Shown here: one piece after another, positions 1 through 12,417 of the stretch | Layout of the letters: every line of letters begins with the position of its first letter | Numbering within the stretch: position 1 is the stretch's first letter | Source of the DNA: Albifimbria verrucaria | Taxonomy: Eukaryota; Ascomycota; Sordariomycetes; Hypocreales; Stachybotryaceae | Direction: 5' to 3' | NCBI GenBank assembly: GCA_020081605.1 | Contig: JAHREC010000016.1 | Location: 992,001 to 1,056,000, forward strand | Length of the DNA stretch: 64,000 nucleotides | Notes under the pieces: model-generated | Told to the model about the DNA's origin: nothing | Seen by the model: the letters and a program-made list of their open reading frames with translations, nothing else | The model's database searches: none | Made by a program: the position numbers and the translations under genes

Positions 1-1070
1 ACACAAAATCGCGAGGGCCAGTGTCGGCTGTCTTCATTTTGATGCCCTTTCTTGGTTCAGGTGCTGGGTAAGTTGATTGAGGAATCCGTTCCAAGTCATT
101 TGTTACTCACGCTCAAATAGCCCCATAATCGGCTCGTTTGCTGTCAGTCAAAGAGGCTGGCGCTGGACACAATGGGCGCTGCTCATCATGACAGCAGTCA
201 CCATGGCCCTCACCTTAGCCTCTGAAGAGACATTCCACCCCATCATCAAGCGTCGACTAGCTAAGAAGAACGGTCACCCTTTACCACCAAGCCCTCCCTT
301 CGCCAAACGCTTGCAGACATTCGCCGTGGTCGCCGTGATCCGTCCCTTGCGCATGCTCTTCCTTGAGCCCATCGTGACCTTTACATGCCTCTATGTGGCC
401 GTGGAGTTTGGAACACTATTCAGCTTCTTCGCTGCCGTGCCATACACCTTCAGAAGTGTCTACCACTTTAGCATCGAGCAGTCAGGTCTCGTCTTTCTCG
501 CAGTCGTTATTGGGTGTGTCATTTCGCTCGTCACGATCCTCGCCTGCGACGTTCTTCTATACCGCAAACAGGCTTCACGTTATCCCCTAATCGCATACCC
601 CAGAACATCGCCTTTACCCAGCCATGATTGGTAGCATTGGCTTTCCCATCGGACTGTTTTGGTTTGCCTGGACTGCGCGGTCGGACATCTCATGGGCGGT
701 CCCGACTGCTGGTCTGATCCCGTTCGCCTGGGGCAATCTTTGCGTTTTCGTGTCTGTTATTCAGTATAGCACAGACACTTATACCGGCAATGTGGTGGCC
801 AGCGCGGCGAGTGCCAACAGTTTTGCACGATATGCTTTCGCGGGCATATTCCCCTCTTCATCCTCCAGAGTAAGTGTCTTCCCATCATTTCTTGCCAGCT
901 GTAAGCAGACGTGTCTAACATCTACCAGTGTACGAGAGACTCACCATCGCCTGGGCTAGCAGCTTCTTTGGCTTTCTCTCAATTGCATTGCTTCCAATTC
1001 CTGGGTGTTGTTCAAGTATGGCCCAAAGATAAGAGCCAAAAGCCAGTATGAGACTGTAAAGTATGAGTGA
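1..1070 (+). CDS. MFS multidrug/polyamine-type transporter, 3' part only
   Basis: C-terminal part of a DHA1-family major facilitator (TPO/FLR1-like H+ antiporter, plasma membrane); the 5' end lies outside the window. Seen: exon 1-67 reads into the typical loop with GPIIG, then GWRWTQW and a transmembrane segment after the intron (68-120, GTAAGT...AAATAG). After it come the hydrophilic central loop, further membrane segments, a PEHRLYPAM motif before a helix, and IGLFWFAWTAR. A second intron is 870-928, and the last exon ends at TGA 1068-1070. The reading frame breaks three times: one extra C in the run near 599-602, one C missing near 852-855 (IFPLFILQ continues) and one missing near 1000-1001. 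With these allowed for, the protein matches family layout to the end. Either a recent pseudogene or, more likely, homopolymer errors as in the neighbouring genes. Substrate cannot be told. Confidence 0.85.
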
Positions 1071-1275
1071 GTGAATAGTGCTTTGGATTGGTTTCGTTCT
1101 TTTGTTTCATTGGCAAGCGGGTTTCGGTTTTATTGAAGCATAAAGTTAGATTAAACATAGACGAGGGACGCAAATGGAAACATTTGAGGTAGAAGTCTAT
1201 TTCATTACTCGTCGGCTGTCTACTCCTAGATAATACACAATCATCAAACAAATCTACTGCCTTTAAGGAGCTAGT

Positions 1276-2654
1276 TTAGTCAATGTCGATGATCTCGCCA
1301 GGCACAGCAATTGGCTGGAACTTGGAGTCTAGGTAGTACCAGCGATCGTACTTCTCAGGCTTGGCCGCGGCGGGCTTGATGTCGGACTTGGTGGGGAGCT
1401 TGAAGGCCTTGGTAGTGTCTTCGCTCTTGATGTAGTTCTTGCACCAGGTAGGATGGCTTGTCTGGTTCAAGCTGATTTTGTTCTTCTTGGTCTCGCCCTT
1501 GAGCAGCTTCTCCCAGAACTCGTGGCTCTCAACAATCTTCTCGCGCATGAAGGTGCTATTCTGGTACTTGTTTTCGATGATAAAGTTCAAAGCACCGCTG
1601 CGCAGAACCTTGTAGTACTGCAAAGATTGTATGAGCTGCATGGTCTAAAATGTTTGAGAAGGGTAGTGTCACTTACAATGAACCAGTCATGGAAAGCCTT
1701 GGCAAGTCCAGGACGGTAGAATTCGAGGTCCTCAACGGCTATACCACGTTAGTAGGGAACGTGTAAAATGAAGACCGCCTACGGTGGAGTTGCTTACAGT
1801 CAACAAGAGCGGCCAGAGGATCCTTGATATCAATGACTATAACCTTCCAATCAGTGGTCTCGTCCTACAGCATCATGTTAGTTGGCTACGAAGATACTTC
1901 TAATCAGGGTACGTCACTTACATCAATCATCGCAAGGCCACCCAGAACCTTGGCCTGCCTGACGGAGCCGGTAGTGCCACTGTCAACAGTTGTCAGTGGT
2001 ATTCCCAAAAAATAATCATGTTTCCTGGGTCCTTACGGAATGCTGCTGACATCGAAGACGTCCATTGGGTCGTTGTCGCCAACGTAGCCGGTGAACTCAT
2101 GCTTGACGGTGGAGTCCTCCCAGGTTTGTGGAATGGAACCATAGTGAAAAGGGTAAGACTTGTGAGGCCAGACGCTGGCGACGAACCGTGGCTTGTTGCT
2201 CTTGCTGTCGTGAAAAATGGGGTCTGAGATGATTCACAACGTTAGCTATGTGGCGTTCAGCATGTCTCGGACGATCCGACAGCTTACTCAGAGGCTCGTC
2301 GCGCTTGGTCTCAATCTTGGCGTCGGTCCATCGAGGAATCTCAATGTAGTAATTGATGATGCTGGAGTTGCCACCGAAGGGGTAGAGAGGGATGTCGTGC
2401 CACCAAGAGATCGGGTTGCCGTCCTGCTCGAGCCAGACACGCCAGTCCTACCGAAGGGTTAATTAAAGGAGCTACTGTAATGCGCCGCCACCAGGACGGT
2501 CGCAAGAGTGACACCAACGTACCAGCGTGTTTCGAGCGCCAACCTCCCTCAAGGTGAGGGCGCTGATGTCGAACTCGGCATCGCGAGCTCCAAGAGCTAC
2601 GGCCAGAGAGGCGGGCACGAGGGCCGCATGGGCGAGGACGCGGAAAGAGACCAT
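1276..2654 (-). CDS. Secreted-type inorganic pyrophosphatase
   Basis: Family I inorganic pyrophosphatase (PPi to 2 Pi, Mg2+-dependent) of the fungal group carrying a signal peptide. Seven exons on the minus strand: 2523-2654, 2288-2448, 2037-2223, 1922-1979, 1798-1864, 1677-1738, 1276-1617; introns 57-74 nt with GT-AG ends and matching phases. The first exon gives a hydrophobic leader (MVSFRVLAHAALVPASLAVA) and then VGARNTL. Exon 2 has the active-site-side HDIPLYP and EIPRW blocks, and exon 3 has PQTWED and the metal-binding signature GDNDPMDV. About 335 residues, somewhat longer than cytosolic enzymes because of leader and tail. One extra base sits in the C run at 2400-2402 (minus-strand GGG) between SWW and HDIPLYP and shifts the frame. 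Extracellular or secretory-pathway location is inferred from the leader only. Whether it serves phosphate scavenging, with the phosphate permease 4.5 kb away, is speculative. Confidence 0.88.
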
Positions 2655-4136
2655 CTTGTGCTAGGACCTTCAATTGAATGGAGGCAAGGAGGAAATCACA
2701 AGAGCGCACGAGGGAGCAAGACAAGAACGGCGGTTGCGCAGCGGAGGGCCATCTTCTTAAGAACTGGCACGTCGTGCATACAAAGCAACCCCAGCTCAGG
2801 GTATCTCATGCAGCACGCCGGTCGGCATGCCCGCCGGTCGCATCCAGCCCACTGATCCACGTCCTAGGGCGTCCATCCCATGTCGTTAGTGTTGCCACCA
2901 GGTCCAGCTGGGGAAGAGGGCAGCCAAAGGGGCCGTCATGACTGCAGCTACAAGCAATAGCTTCCTGAGAGGCTCGGTGAAGGAAGCGGATCGCTGGGAG
3001 GTGCACACGCAGTGGACCCTTGGCCCGTGGAGCCTTTGGAGCTGGGGCGTCTTGGCCGACAGGGCGATTGATTAGCGAAGAGCCCATTCAGAGCGAGCGC
3101 TTCCATGCACGTGGGTGCTGAAGGAGGGTTGCGCTGGTGATCCGATCGGGAAATTTAAGATGAAGGGAGCACGTGCTCACTTTGCACTTACAGCCAGCGT
3201 CCACTCAGATGCTATTCCTGGACTTTCTCCAGAACAAACATCTCAAGCCTGTACTTGTACTATGTATAACAAGCTGGGTAAAGACAAATCAAGGCTTGAC
3301 CACTGTACAAGACTCTAGTGCGATAAGCTAAAACAGGGGCTCAAAAGCAAGACGCACGCAACGCTTGTTCTAGCATCAGCATGATAGTCCGCATGGCTCA
3401 AGAGCTGTACATGTTGGAAGATTTTGCCAAATGCTATTGTCTAATAACTATGCGAAACAAGAAAACTCATATCTTCATTTCCAAGTGTCTCTCCTATCTT
3501 GCACTATTCACCGTCACATTGGGCGCGTGTCCATGGCCAAAATTGGTACCAAAAAGGCAGGTGACTGCAACCCTCCACCATAATGCTGATCCGCTTAGGG
3601 TCTACATATCGTGGCTTTGCGAAAACGAATAGCACATATGCATTATCCAACTGAGCTGAAATCTTACACCGAAGGAACTAATTCTCATACCACCATGTTG
3701 TTGTTTCTACTTTCTTGGCTACCGATCGGGGCCTCGGGCCTATACAAGGTAGCCTCAATAACTGCAAGGTCGACTAAGCATCCGTTGGCTCAAAGTAAGT
3801 AGCCCGTAAAGATATAGTATTTTTAACGTCGCTCGCCGCCAACCGCACAGTTATCGACGGCATCCTAATGCTCAGTAAGTGCCAACCTGCGTCATGATAG
3901 GCCTGCCAAACAGAACGGTAATTGAGCCAACTTGAAGGCCACACAACTCTGGCAATTTTATACAACAATCAGTCCATAAATTTCACTGCACACGAAAATT
4001 CCTTGGAAATAATTCGCTTGTAAATTTCTCATCTACACGCCTTATCTGTTTCCCTTCCCAATAGATGCAGCCAGCTCCCCGCGCCAAAAATCCCAATCCC
4101 GCAAACAATCTTCTAAAACCTTCCTTAACCTTACGC
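2655..4136. other. Intergenic, no gene seen
   Basis: Between the divergently oriented start of the pyrophosphatase and the 3' end of the xylanase. Only short scattered reading frames, none with recognisable domains or supported by introns. The part next to 2655 should hold the pyrophosphatase promoter, and 3980-4136 is AT-richer and probably the xylanase 3' UTR. Confidence 0.5.
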
Positions 4137-5594
4137 TTACAGGCACTGGTAGTACCACTCGTTGATGACCTTGCACGTGAAGGAGACACGCACTGGGTAG
4201 GTCCAGTCCAGCCACGTCCACCGCACTGGCCCCACTGGGGAACGGTGCCCGAAGGGGAGCTGACGAAGAGCTTGCAGGCGCGCTGCTGGTGGTGCTGGTG
4301 CTGGTGGTGAGGGTAGTGCTGGTGATGCCGCCGTCGTTGGTGGTAGTAGAAGATGTCGGGGGTTGCCAGTGGCGGCGGCGGCGAGGACGCTGGAAACGCT
4401 GGTCCAGGCTGGCTTCTTGTTGAAGTATTGGTCGTACATGAGGGCCTCGCCAGTTCCGGGGAAGGTTCCGGGAACCCAGGAGTATTTGTCCGAAAATCCC
4501 CAGACAGTGCTTTTGGTTCAGAGTCAGTATTTTTGATCTGTGATAACGTTCGTGGTGACAAAAGACACTTACATTCCGACACAGCCAGGAACGTCAAGGC
4601 ATGAGCCAACAACGTTGGCATAGTCAACACCCTGCTGGCGGTTGGCAGCCGCGGATGCGGGCACGCTGGAGTGACGAATATCAATCTCAGTGTAAGCGAC
4701 CTCAACACCGAGGGCAGTGAAGCGGCGGAGCACGGCCGCGAGCGAGGATCGGCTGGGGTCTGGCCGACAATGAGATGGCCCTGGAAACCGACACCGTCGA
4801 TGGGAGCACCGGCACGCTTGACGATGTTCACAACCTCGATGGCACGGTCAGTCTTAGCTTGGCCATACTCAAGGTTGTAGTCGTTGTAGTACCTGTGAGA
4901 GTATTGTCAGTAGACTAGACTACAAGGAGCCGATGGTATAAATCAGATGAAATAAAGTGGCACATACAACTTGGCATCGGGGTCGGCAGCCTTGGCGGCG
5001 TTGAAGGCAACGGCAAAGAAGTCGGTTCCCATGGCGCGGTAGAAGGGGCTGTTGGTTCTCCAGCCACCGTTGTCGTCGGCAACCTCGTTGATGACGTCCC
5101 AGGCGTAGCACTTGCCCTTGTAGTGACCTCCAACGTTGGCAATGTGAGCCTGAATGACACCACGAAGGTCGTTGGCGTTCCAGTTGCCGTTCTGGACTAC
5201 ACGATACACGAGATGTCAGTCGCACGGAACATAAAGCGAGGAAGTTAAGGAAGGCCTTACCCCAGTTGGGTACCTGGTTGTGCCAGACAAATGTGTGGCA
5301 TCGCAGGATCTGTCCGTTGCGCGCGGCAACATTGGGCACGACATCGGCGTTGGTGTAGGTGAATTGGCCGCGGTTGGGCTCGACATTGGACCACTTCTGT
5401 CCGTTCTCAGGCACAAGCTGACCGATCTCGTTCTTGTTATTCAGGATAGCCATGAACTGCGCGTCGTTCTGGTAGCTGTTGTCCATGGACGTACCGAAGT
5501 ACTTGAGACCGGCGCGGACGGCGAGCTGGTGCAGCTGGGCCGAGGCACCAGAGGCCACGGCGACGGCGCCGACAATGGCCGTATCGAAACGCAT
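4137..5594 (-). CDS. GH10 endo-1,4-beta-xylanase with C-terminal CBM1
   Basis: Secreted endo-xylanase cutting xylan backbones. Exons on the minus strand: 5261-5594, 4968-5196, 4573-4892, 4137-4509; introns 63-75 nt. The start at 5594 gives a leader MRFDTAIVGAVAVASGASA; a longer upstream in-frame Met at 5645 would spoil it. GH10 landmarks: KYFGTSMDN near the N-terminus, CHTFVWHNQVPNW, acid/base Glu in WDVINEVADD, YYNDYN, GVGFQGH, nucleophile Glu in VAYTEIDIR, and ITVWGFSDKYSW. A Thr/Ser-rich linker follows, then a CBM1 (PQWGQCGGRGWTGPTQC ... INEWYYQCL). About 419 residues. The frame breaks four times, each time as if one C of the coding strand were missing: plus-strand G runs at 4755-4758, 4358-4362, 4255-4258 and 4182-4183. 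With all four allowed for, domain, linker and CBM1 join perfectly, so I treat this as one gene. Confidence 0.93.
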
Positions 5595-5724
5595 CTTGAC
5601 GGCTTGCTGTCTTTTGCTTCTCTTGTCTTTCGACTTTCGATGCAAGGAGTCTTAAGACGAGCTATATGTGGGGAGCTTGGAGAAGTTCCTTGGGGTCTCT
5701 CGTCACCTAATGACACCAGGCTCC

Positions 5725-5735
5725 TCTTATACATT
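5725..5735 (-). promoter_or_regulatory. Putative TATA box of the xylanase gene
   Basis: The minus strand reads TGTATAAGAGG here, about 130 nt upstream of the xylanase start codon, a reasonable distance for a fungal TATA element plus 5' UTR. Motif match only. Confidence 0.35.
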
Positions 5736-7140
5736 TTCTCGGCACATCAGGGTGCGAACAGCTGAATTCAAACTCGCGCAACTTGGCCCAACCCCAACGG
5801 TCGTGATCCCAGGCTCGGACTGGAAGTCGACATTCCGAGTCCGTAGCCAATCGCATAACATTATCCGCCCTCGTCATCTTGGACGGCCTCCACTGACATG
5901 TCTGTTCTCCATTGTGGGTATGCAATCGGGGAGGGATTCCGCTTCCACGACATCGTCTACCAGGGTCTGTCCAATTCGAGACGATCCGGACTCCTCGTGG
6001 CGCTGCTCTAGCCTCGAGTTATCAAGTTCAGGCTGGAACGGCACTCATCGGCATCATTCACGGCTCGGCAGTCTTGCTCACAGCAGCCAGGTAAGCTGCC
6101 ATGAGGCTAGCCTCGATGTCACAACCGTTCCTTAACCGAGCCTCCCCACAATCCTAGGCTTAGATGCCGACATATTTAGGTTGCGTAGCAGGAAATCCCA
6201 GGTTTACTACCGTGCTTCCACCAATCGAGCTATGCAGGAACAGGGTCCCTCCCATTACAACACTTGCCATGTTGTCTTTTGCCGGTGAATATAACCGTTG
6301 CCACGCTTGGATGTTGGAGTATGGTCTCTCTCCACAATGAAATAGCACCTTATTCCCTCAAGACGTTGGTATGTTCGCGGAGAAGGCCTGGTTCTGGCTA
6401 GCCACGGCCCCACCTCCGTTCCGGTCGGGGTGATCGGCGCATGAACCTCCGCAAAGAGCCAGGGTGCAGGCGTTCCCTGCAGGTGACGAGAATGCTTATC
6501 CCCAGATTTGTAATTGCCTAAATAACTTCTCGTTCGTGCCGTAGACCTGGTTTGCCCATACGGAGATTTAGGGATCATGCCTATGATCATGTGAGAGATG
6601 TGGCAAATGACAACCTTGATGGCGGTTCTTTGACCGGTGTATAAACCGGCATCGTCTAAGCAAAGGCAGTTTAACCGGTTCTTGCACTACTTAGGGATGC
6701 ATCGCCTTGACCAAGATCGGTCAGTGTCAGAGGTGGTGCTGTCATTTATCTAGCGTCGAGACTGCAGAGTACCGGTAACGCTTATCGGGTTGTAATTTAA
6801 CAAACCAAGATGAACGACTACAAGGAACGGGCCAGAGTGCATGATCAGCCGACATTAACAAGCCAGCCAGATTAGGACTGCCATGCATCATAGCATGCCA
6901 TGGAAATACCCGACGGTTCACTTAAGTGAATGAGAATGTTCATTGAATGCACAGCTATATGAGAAGCCATCTGGGCCACGTATCCCATCCGAACGCCACG
7001 CTGCTAGAATGTCTGTACATAAGAAAAGAAGAAGAAAAACCTCCAGATCAATCAACAAGGCCGCTGTGTCTAATGTATATTTTCGTTGGGTATCATGAAA
7101 ATTTTGAGAAGGAAATCAAGAAAGGATGGAACAGGTATCG
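5736..7140. other. Intergenic, xylanase promoter side
   Basis: No supported gene. The left part is the upstream region of the xylanase; the right end abuts the phosphate permease stop codon. AT content rises after about 6.6 kb. The reading frames present have no recognisable domain. Confidence 0.5.
6103..6114. promoter_or_regulatory. Possible XlnR/Xyr1-type palindromic site
   Basis: The 12-bp perfect palindrome GAGGCTAGCCTC contains GGCTAG on both strands. GGCTAR/GGCWWW is the published recognition motif of the xylanase regulators XlnR/Xyr1, and inverted arrangements are known to work. It lies about 510 nt upstream of the GH10 start. Short motif, so chance occurrence is quite possible. Confidence 0.25.
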
Positions 7141-8981
7141 CTACCAGTTCGGCGCATTAAGCAACAGTCCCATAAAACACCCTGCAATAAGGGCTGTTGC
7201 AGGAACCGTGACTATCCAACCTAGGTAGATCCATGCCACAAGCTTGGGGTTGATACACCTCCAATCGCCATTGGCTAAACCTACTCCAACCGTTGCGCCC
7301 GTGATGCATTGAGTGGTTGATACGGGTAGCTGCAGCCTTGTGGCCATGAGGACCGTGATGGCGCTAGCAAGCTCCATGCAGAAACCTCTGCTAGGGATAT
7401 AAGTGTCAAGCGGTTACCAAGGGTACGCATAACATGGTAACCATACGTCAGCAGACCGAGAACGATGGCTCCGCCGCCGAAGCAAAGAACCCATATCGGG
7501 ATGCCGACTGCATGGGGTACATCCCCGGTCTGCCAGACTTCATAGGCGGTAGTAAATGGTGCAATCGCATTGGCGACGTCGTTAGCACCGTGCGTGAACG
7601 AGGCAGCGGCGGCCGTGAGGATCTGTAAGGCTGAATACATATATTCGGCTCGGTTGTCGTAATGTGCTGCTCTCGCGTGCATGTCCTCCAGGTCCCACTT
7701 CAATACGGCGTTCCGCTTCTGCATGCTGATGACATCCTGCTCCACGCCTCTTAAAAGGAATCGGTTGAACCTCCATGCAATCACAGGGAAGCTATACCAA
7801 GGACCCATAGGCCTGGGAGGGATGAATGAATCTCCTACGACTTGCGATTCTCGTCGCGGTGGCAAGTCTGTCGAGGCGCTGGCTGGGGTGGGAGCATCAT
7901 ATTCTCGTCGTCTTTATCATGATTGCTGGGCGGCGATCCGTTGGGTGTCTGGACAGATTCGAGAAGGGTTTCAGAAGCACGCACAAATGCGAGTTCCTCG
8001 GGCGTAAGATGTCCCCGGTAGTAATCTTTAATCCGGGGCTTGACGAAGCCGTACGGCGTTGGAGGCGGTGGCGAACGCTTTAGTAAATATGGTCCTTGAA
8101 ACAGGTGGTACCACTTCAAAGTCCAGTCCTCCCGCATGATCCGGACCCATAGCCACGGTAAGAGAAAGATGGCTTGCAATATGACAACGCCTCCAGCCAC
8201 AGTAAAGATCGAGATGAGGACATTTTGAGTTGAAACTTCAGTGTTATGGAGGCCTTTCCAAACGACCAACACTATAATGACTCAGCCAACATGTTGAAGA
8301 AGTTGAAGAAACGAAAAAGGCAACGTACTGGTAATGGAGCCCACTGTGAGGAATGTATAGAAAGGTATCGAGATGAATGCGCGCTTTACAGCCGTAGGTT
8401 TAGTGAGCACGGCTTTCTTTGTGAAGAAGAAGAGTATGGCTCCAAGAACACCTGCCAGGCCCGGTGCGACAACCCATGCGGCGAAGACCTGCGAAACGCC
8501 AGACCAGCCCCAGTTGACTTTCTTGATACCAATTGACGCTGTGGCCGTTCCGACAAGGCCGCCGATGATCGCATGGGTGGTCGATACTGGCATGCCGTAT
8601 CTCGTAGCAATCGTTAAAAAGGTTGAGGAACCAAAGATGGTGCACATCATAGCAAGGAGTAGGACCGCTGGTGAGCTCTGGAAGTGGTTGGGGTCGATAA
8701 TCTTTGTTCGGATTGTGTCTGCGACTCGGGAGCCGACAGCAACGCTTCCGGCAAATTCGCATACAGCAGCGACGCACATTGCCTGCTTCATAGTTAAAGA
8801 TCTCGACGAGACCGATGTCGCGAACGAGTTAGCCACATCGTTGGCACCTAAAGACAAGATACGATTAGTTGGGTTAGGTGTGTGGATATTGCGATGATTA
8901 CACACCGATATTCCATGCATCCAAGAATGCGAAGATTGTCGTGAGCGCAAAGATGTAGTCATATTGGTGGAGGGTGGCCAT
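7141..8981 (-). CDS. Na+/phosphate symporter, Pho89/PiT family
   Basis: Plasma-membrane inorganic phosphate transporter of the PiT family (yeast Pho89, Neurospora PHO-4). Exons: 8906-8981, 8329-8847, 7141-8271; introns 58 and 57 nt. The family's duplicated signature is clear: GANDVANSFATSV near the N-terminus and GANDVANAIAPFTTAYEVW in the second half. Each half has its partner motif (GMPVSTTHAIIGG and QLPVSTTQCITGA). A long hydrophilic loop (about residues 250-390) separates the two membrane halves, as usual. About 575 residues. Two frame breaks, both one base short in plus-strand G runs: 7885-7888 in the loop and 7394-7396 before a membrane helix. Everything else is continuous. High-affinity, alkaline-pH expression is what is known of the family; nothing in this sequence shows its regulation. 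Confidence 0.93.
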
Positions 8982-11900
8982 GACGAGTCAGGAAATGCTG
9001 ACGTCTATCGCCAGCAATTCAAGACAGTTGAGACAGTGTCGTCGTGTAGCCCATAAAGAGTCCATCTACAGAGCGTCTGCTGATTCCTACCGCCGTGAAG
9101 GCGCGAGGCCTGGGTCGTGCTACAGCACAAACACTTCCATGTCCATGATGGATGAAAGGCGGGAAGACGGGCTGTTGCTAATGACGCGGGTAGCAGTGCT
9201 TAAGGAAGAGCAGCCGGGAACCGAAGGAGCGGTTCAGGTCAGATGTTAAACATTGACCCTGGGGGTCATTCGAGCGTGGGGTTTGCAGCGATTCACCAAC
9301 GACAGGCCACGGACCAGGCACGGTGGAGGCTGTCGACGACGGAACCGAATGGATACTGAGCCACCCATCCATCCAACCAACCAACTAGGTGCCGAGCCGA
9401 AGAACACCGCCCTCCAAAACACGCAGCGTTACCAGCAGCAAATGATGTAACTAATGCCTGTCTAACATACTTAAGATTTCTTAAATATTACGTAGCTTCA
9501 TATGAGAGAGTTGGGTATTGTGAAGCCCGCTATCAAACAACCTCAGATCGTCCGAAAAGTAGCACTCTTCATCCAGTCTTAGAATCCTCTTCCTTAAATT
9601 TAATTACCTGTCATCCAATTGCCACCTACGCGGGGGCTATGCAACGGTGAATAGTGGAGTGTGAGCTGAACGGAAACCCGACCAACTAGAAGGCCTAGAG
9701 ATACGGAGCGGTGGACAGCGAGTGGAGGGCGCGAGCCATGTGAGGCGTCCCTCGATGCAGGTGTCGTGTAAGTAAGATGTGACGTGACGAAAAGGCGGCA
9801 GATTTTGTGAGAGCAGCAAAAAAAGACAAGACGACTGCAATGCCATCCATCTACACAGAACGCTCCTCCAGAAGCCTACGAGTATAGCTTAGAGTAAGGG
9901 TCAGGACTGCGTTACAGCTTGACACACGCCCAGCGCGGGTATCAGTTGAGCTTCATCCTTTGCCTCCTCCAAGAAGAGCCAACGACAGAGGCACATGTTC
10001 AGAAAGAGAGGGTCTGGAGCGTTTGGCCCAAGTTGGGGGAGGAAGGCTCCCAAGCCAGCCCACACCAGAGCGGGGCCGCTGAGAGCACAAATTGGACAGG
10101 ATGGGGGCCAGAACTGCCCAGCCTCGCCGGGATGCGACATCTTCATATCGTTGGTAACTCTTCGAGTTTGATATTCATGGTTAAGCTGCTTCCAGTTGGA
10201 ATATTCACCTCGTTCCAATTGTCTTCGCCAGTACAGAATGAAGGTTCGATGGACGATCGCAGACGCTAACCAAGGGCTTGTAAATCTAGCTCCAGCCAGC
10301 CCGCCGTTGACACGAACACTAGTCGATGGTCGACCCAGTTTGTCGGTACGGACGAACACATGGCCAATCGGTAAGCCTCTCGGTCAATAGCATTGCAACC
10401 GTTCAGGTCGTGCAGTCAGCCAAGAAACCGATGCTTGGAAGACCCAATATCGCCAAGCAGTTACTGTATTGAGTGGCGTTTTATGCTATGATCATTCTGC
10501 CTGAACCGGTAGCGCTGATGAAGTAGTAACAACCAATGAGATGCCAGATTCGAGGCACGAGGTTGGGTTGAGTCTTCATCAGTCACTTTTCCGATTGCGC
10601 TCCTTTGTCTGCACACTTCAACGGCTGCACAATCACCAGCCCATTACTGTCACATCTCGTATTACTGTACCACAAACATGCTATTAGAGCTCATTTGAGG
10701 CTCTCTTGACTACGACATAAAGTGCCGTATTACTCAGCAGTAAGGCAAGGCAACATGCACTTGTGCATGAGTAGCCTGATGCATTTTGGAGAGCTAAGCA
10801 CAGGAGGGAAGAGGCAACATGAACAGTTGGTCTTTGCTTCAAAGCCACTATGCGCCGCACGGTTCTCCTTGTCGCTACATACAAAAAGACAGACACTGTT
10901 CATTCTAAAGAGTTTGTAGGAAGCAAAAGACAATGCAAAACACTCTGGCCTTAGGTGGCGCATGTAATCAATTTTATATACAGAGTATTAATCCAAAAGT
11001 AATTAATGAAGAGTGCATTAGTGATCTGCTTCACAATGGAGTACATGTGATTGCTGTGAATTCATAAGAAAGGTATAGTTGGTCAAACAGTACTGGGTTT
11101 TTCTCAGTCTCTCCTTGGATACTGATAGTCTCTATTGTTAGTGTTGATCAAACACCGTAGTAGTCTCACACAGGTCTCAATTATCCGTAATCAATCAGCC
11201 CACCATCGCAAGTCTTGCCTTTATTGTGGTTAAATTCCTGTTGTCTCGTCCAAATTCAAGGTGTGTTTAAGAATAAGGCCGAGAAAGGTGTCTAGGTTGG
11301 AACTTCAACACAGCTCATGTCAGCTATTGTTCGTACTCAATAGTACCAAGATGTCATGTAAGCTTTCGTAGGAGTACTTCCATGTGGCGCTGAAGATCAA
11401 CTTTGACAAATGCGACATCATGGAGGTGGGGTGAAGAGTATCTTTGAAGGACCAAGTCTCTTCAGCTTATCCTTCGGGTTCACCATGAACACGGTCTAGA
11501 CCATGCTGATCAGTGATGGGCCAAGCGAAGTGGAGGTATAAAGTTGAATCCGTCTTTCATAATTTATTCATGTATGTAGTCGGGTTCTACTATTGGTCAC
11601 TCATAATGTCTGGTAATTCAGGTGCTTAAATTTGTGTTTTATTATGCTTGATGGTGGGAGCTGCATATCACTACTGGTCTTCTTGGCGAGGCCGTACACA
11701 AATCCATCAACGAATTCAATTAACCCCTATAACTAATCAAGCAATCATATTGGTAGGGTCTGAAAACTTGGGTCTTTGAAAACAAGCCTTTTTCTTCGAC
11801 AAATATTGACAAATCGGGCACTCCACCAACTATCGTAATCTCATAGAAGTAACTGTAAAAGTCACTTAGTGCAGAAAAGCATGTCCGTCAACTCGTCAAT

Positions 11901-12417
11901 AAAGAAGATAGCGGAAGGTCGACGAAGCCCCATACTACCAAAGGGATTCCAACTGCAGTCATAGCCTTCAGTTTGCCTCAGCCAGAAACTCCAAGGCATT
12001 GCACATTCAATCCAGGCGTTCTGTTTAACACGTAGCGAATCCTATCATTGTTTCTTCATCTCATAAGAGTTATTACATGCAGATTTTTTCAGTCTCTGTA
12101 ACCGTGGGACATCTTCGATTATTTACAAACAAGACACTGTGATGCTTGGCTAGGCGGAGCAGCACCTACGTTGCTATGAAAGCATACACATTCATTCAGA
12201 GACCAGGCTACGTTACTGTATTCGACTAATTCTAGTCAGTCTTTATATACATGCCATATACCTGTAACTGTATGTATCTGCTGCATACGACTTTATTGTG
12301 TAACCTAGGCTCTGTAACCCGCATAGGGCTCACATATCCGTGTTCCAAGTGCATTATTAATGCTCAGAGTTGCCTGCCTAACAATCTTTGACGGAGGAGA
12401 AAATTCTTTGTCTGTTT
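8982..12417. other. 3.4-kb gene-poor, AT-rich stretch
   Basis: Upstream of the permease (8982-9450) is likely promoter. From about 10.4 kb to 12.4 kb the sequence turns visibly AT-rich and no frame longer than 80 codons occurs between about 11.0 and 12.4 kb. I see no recognisable domain, no terminal repeats and no transposon remnant that I can name. The composition would fit RIP-affected or simply non-coding DNA; this needs computation. Confidence 0.45.

Noticed and set aside
9901..10359. 152-codon minus-strand frame upstream of the phosphate permease
   Set aside because: No conserved pattern, opposite frame also open, no splice signals.
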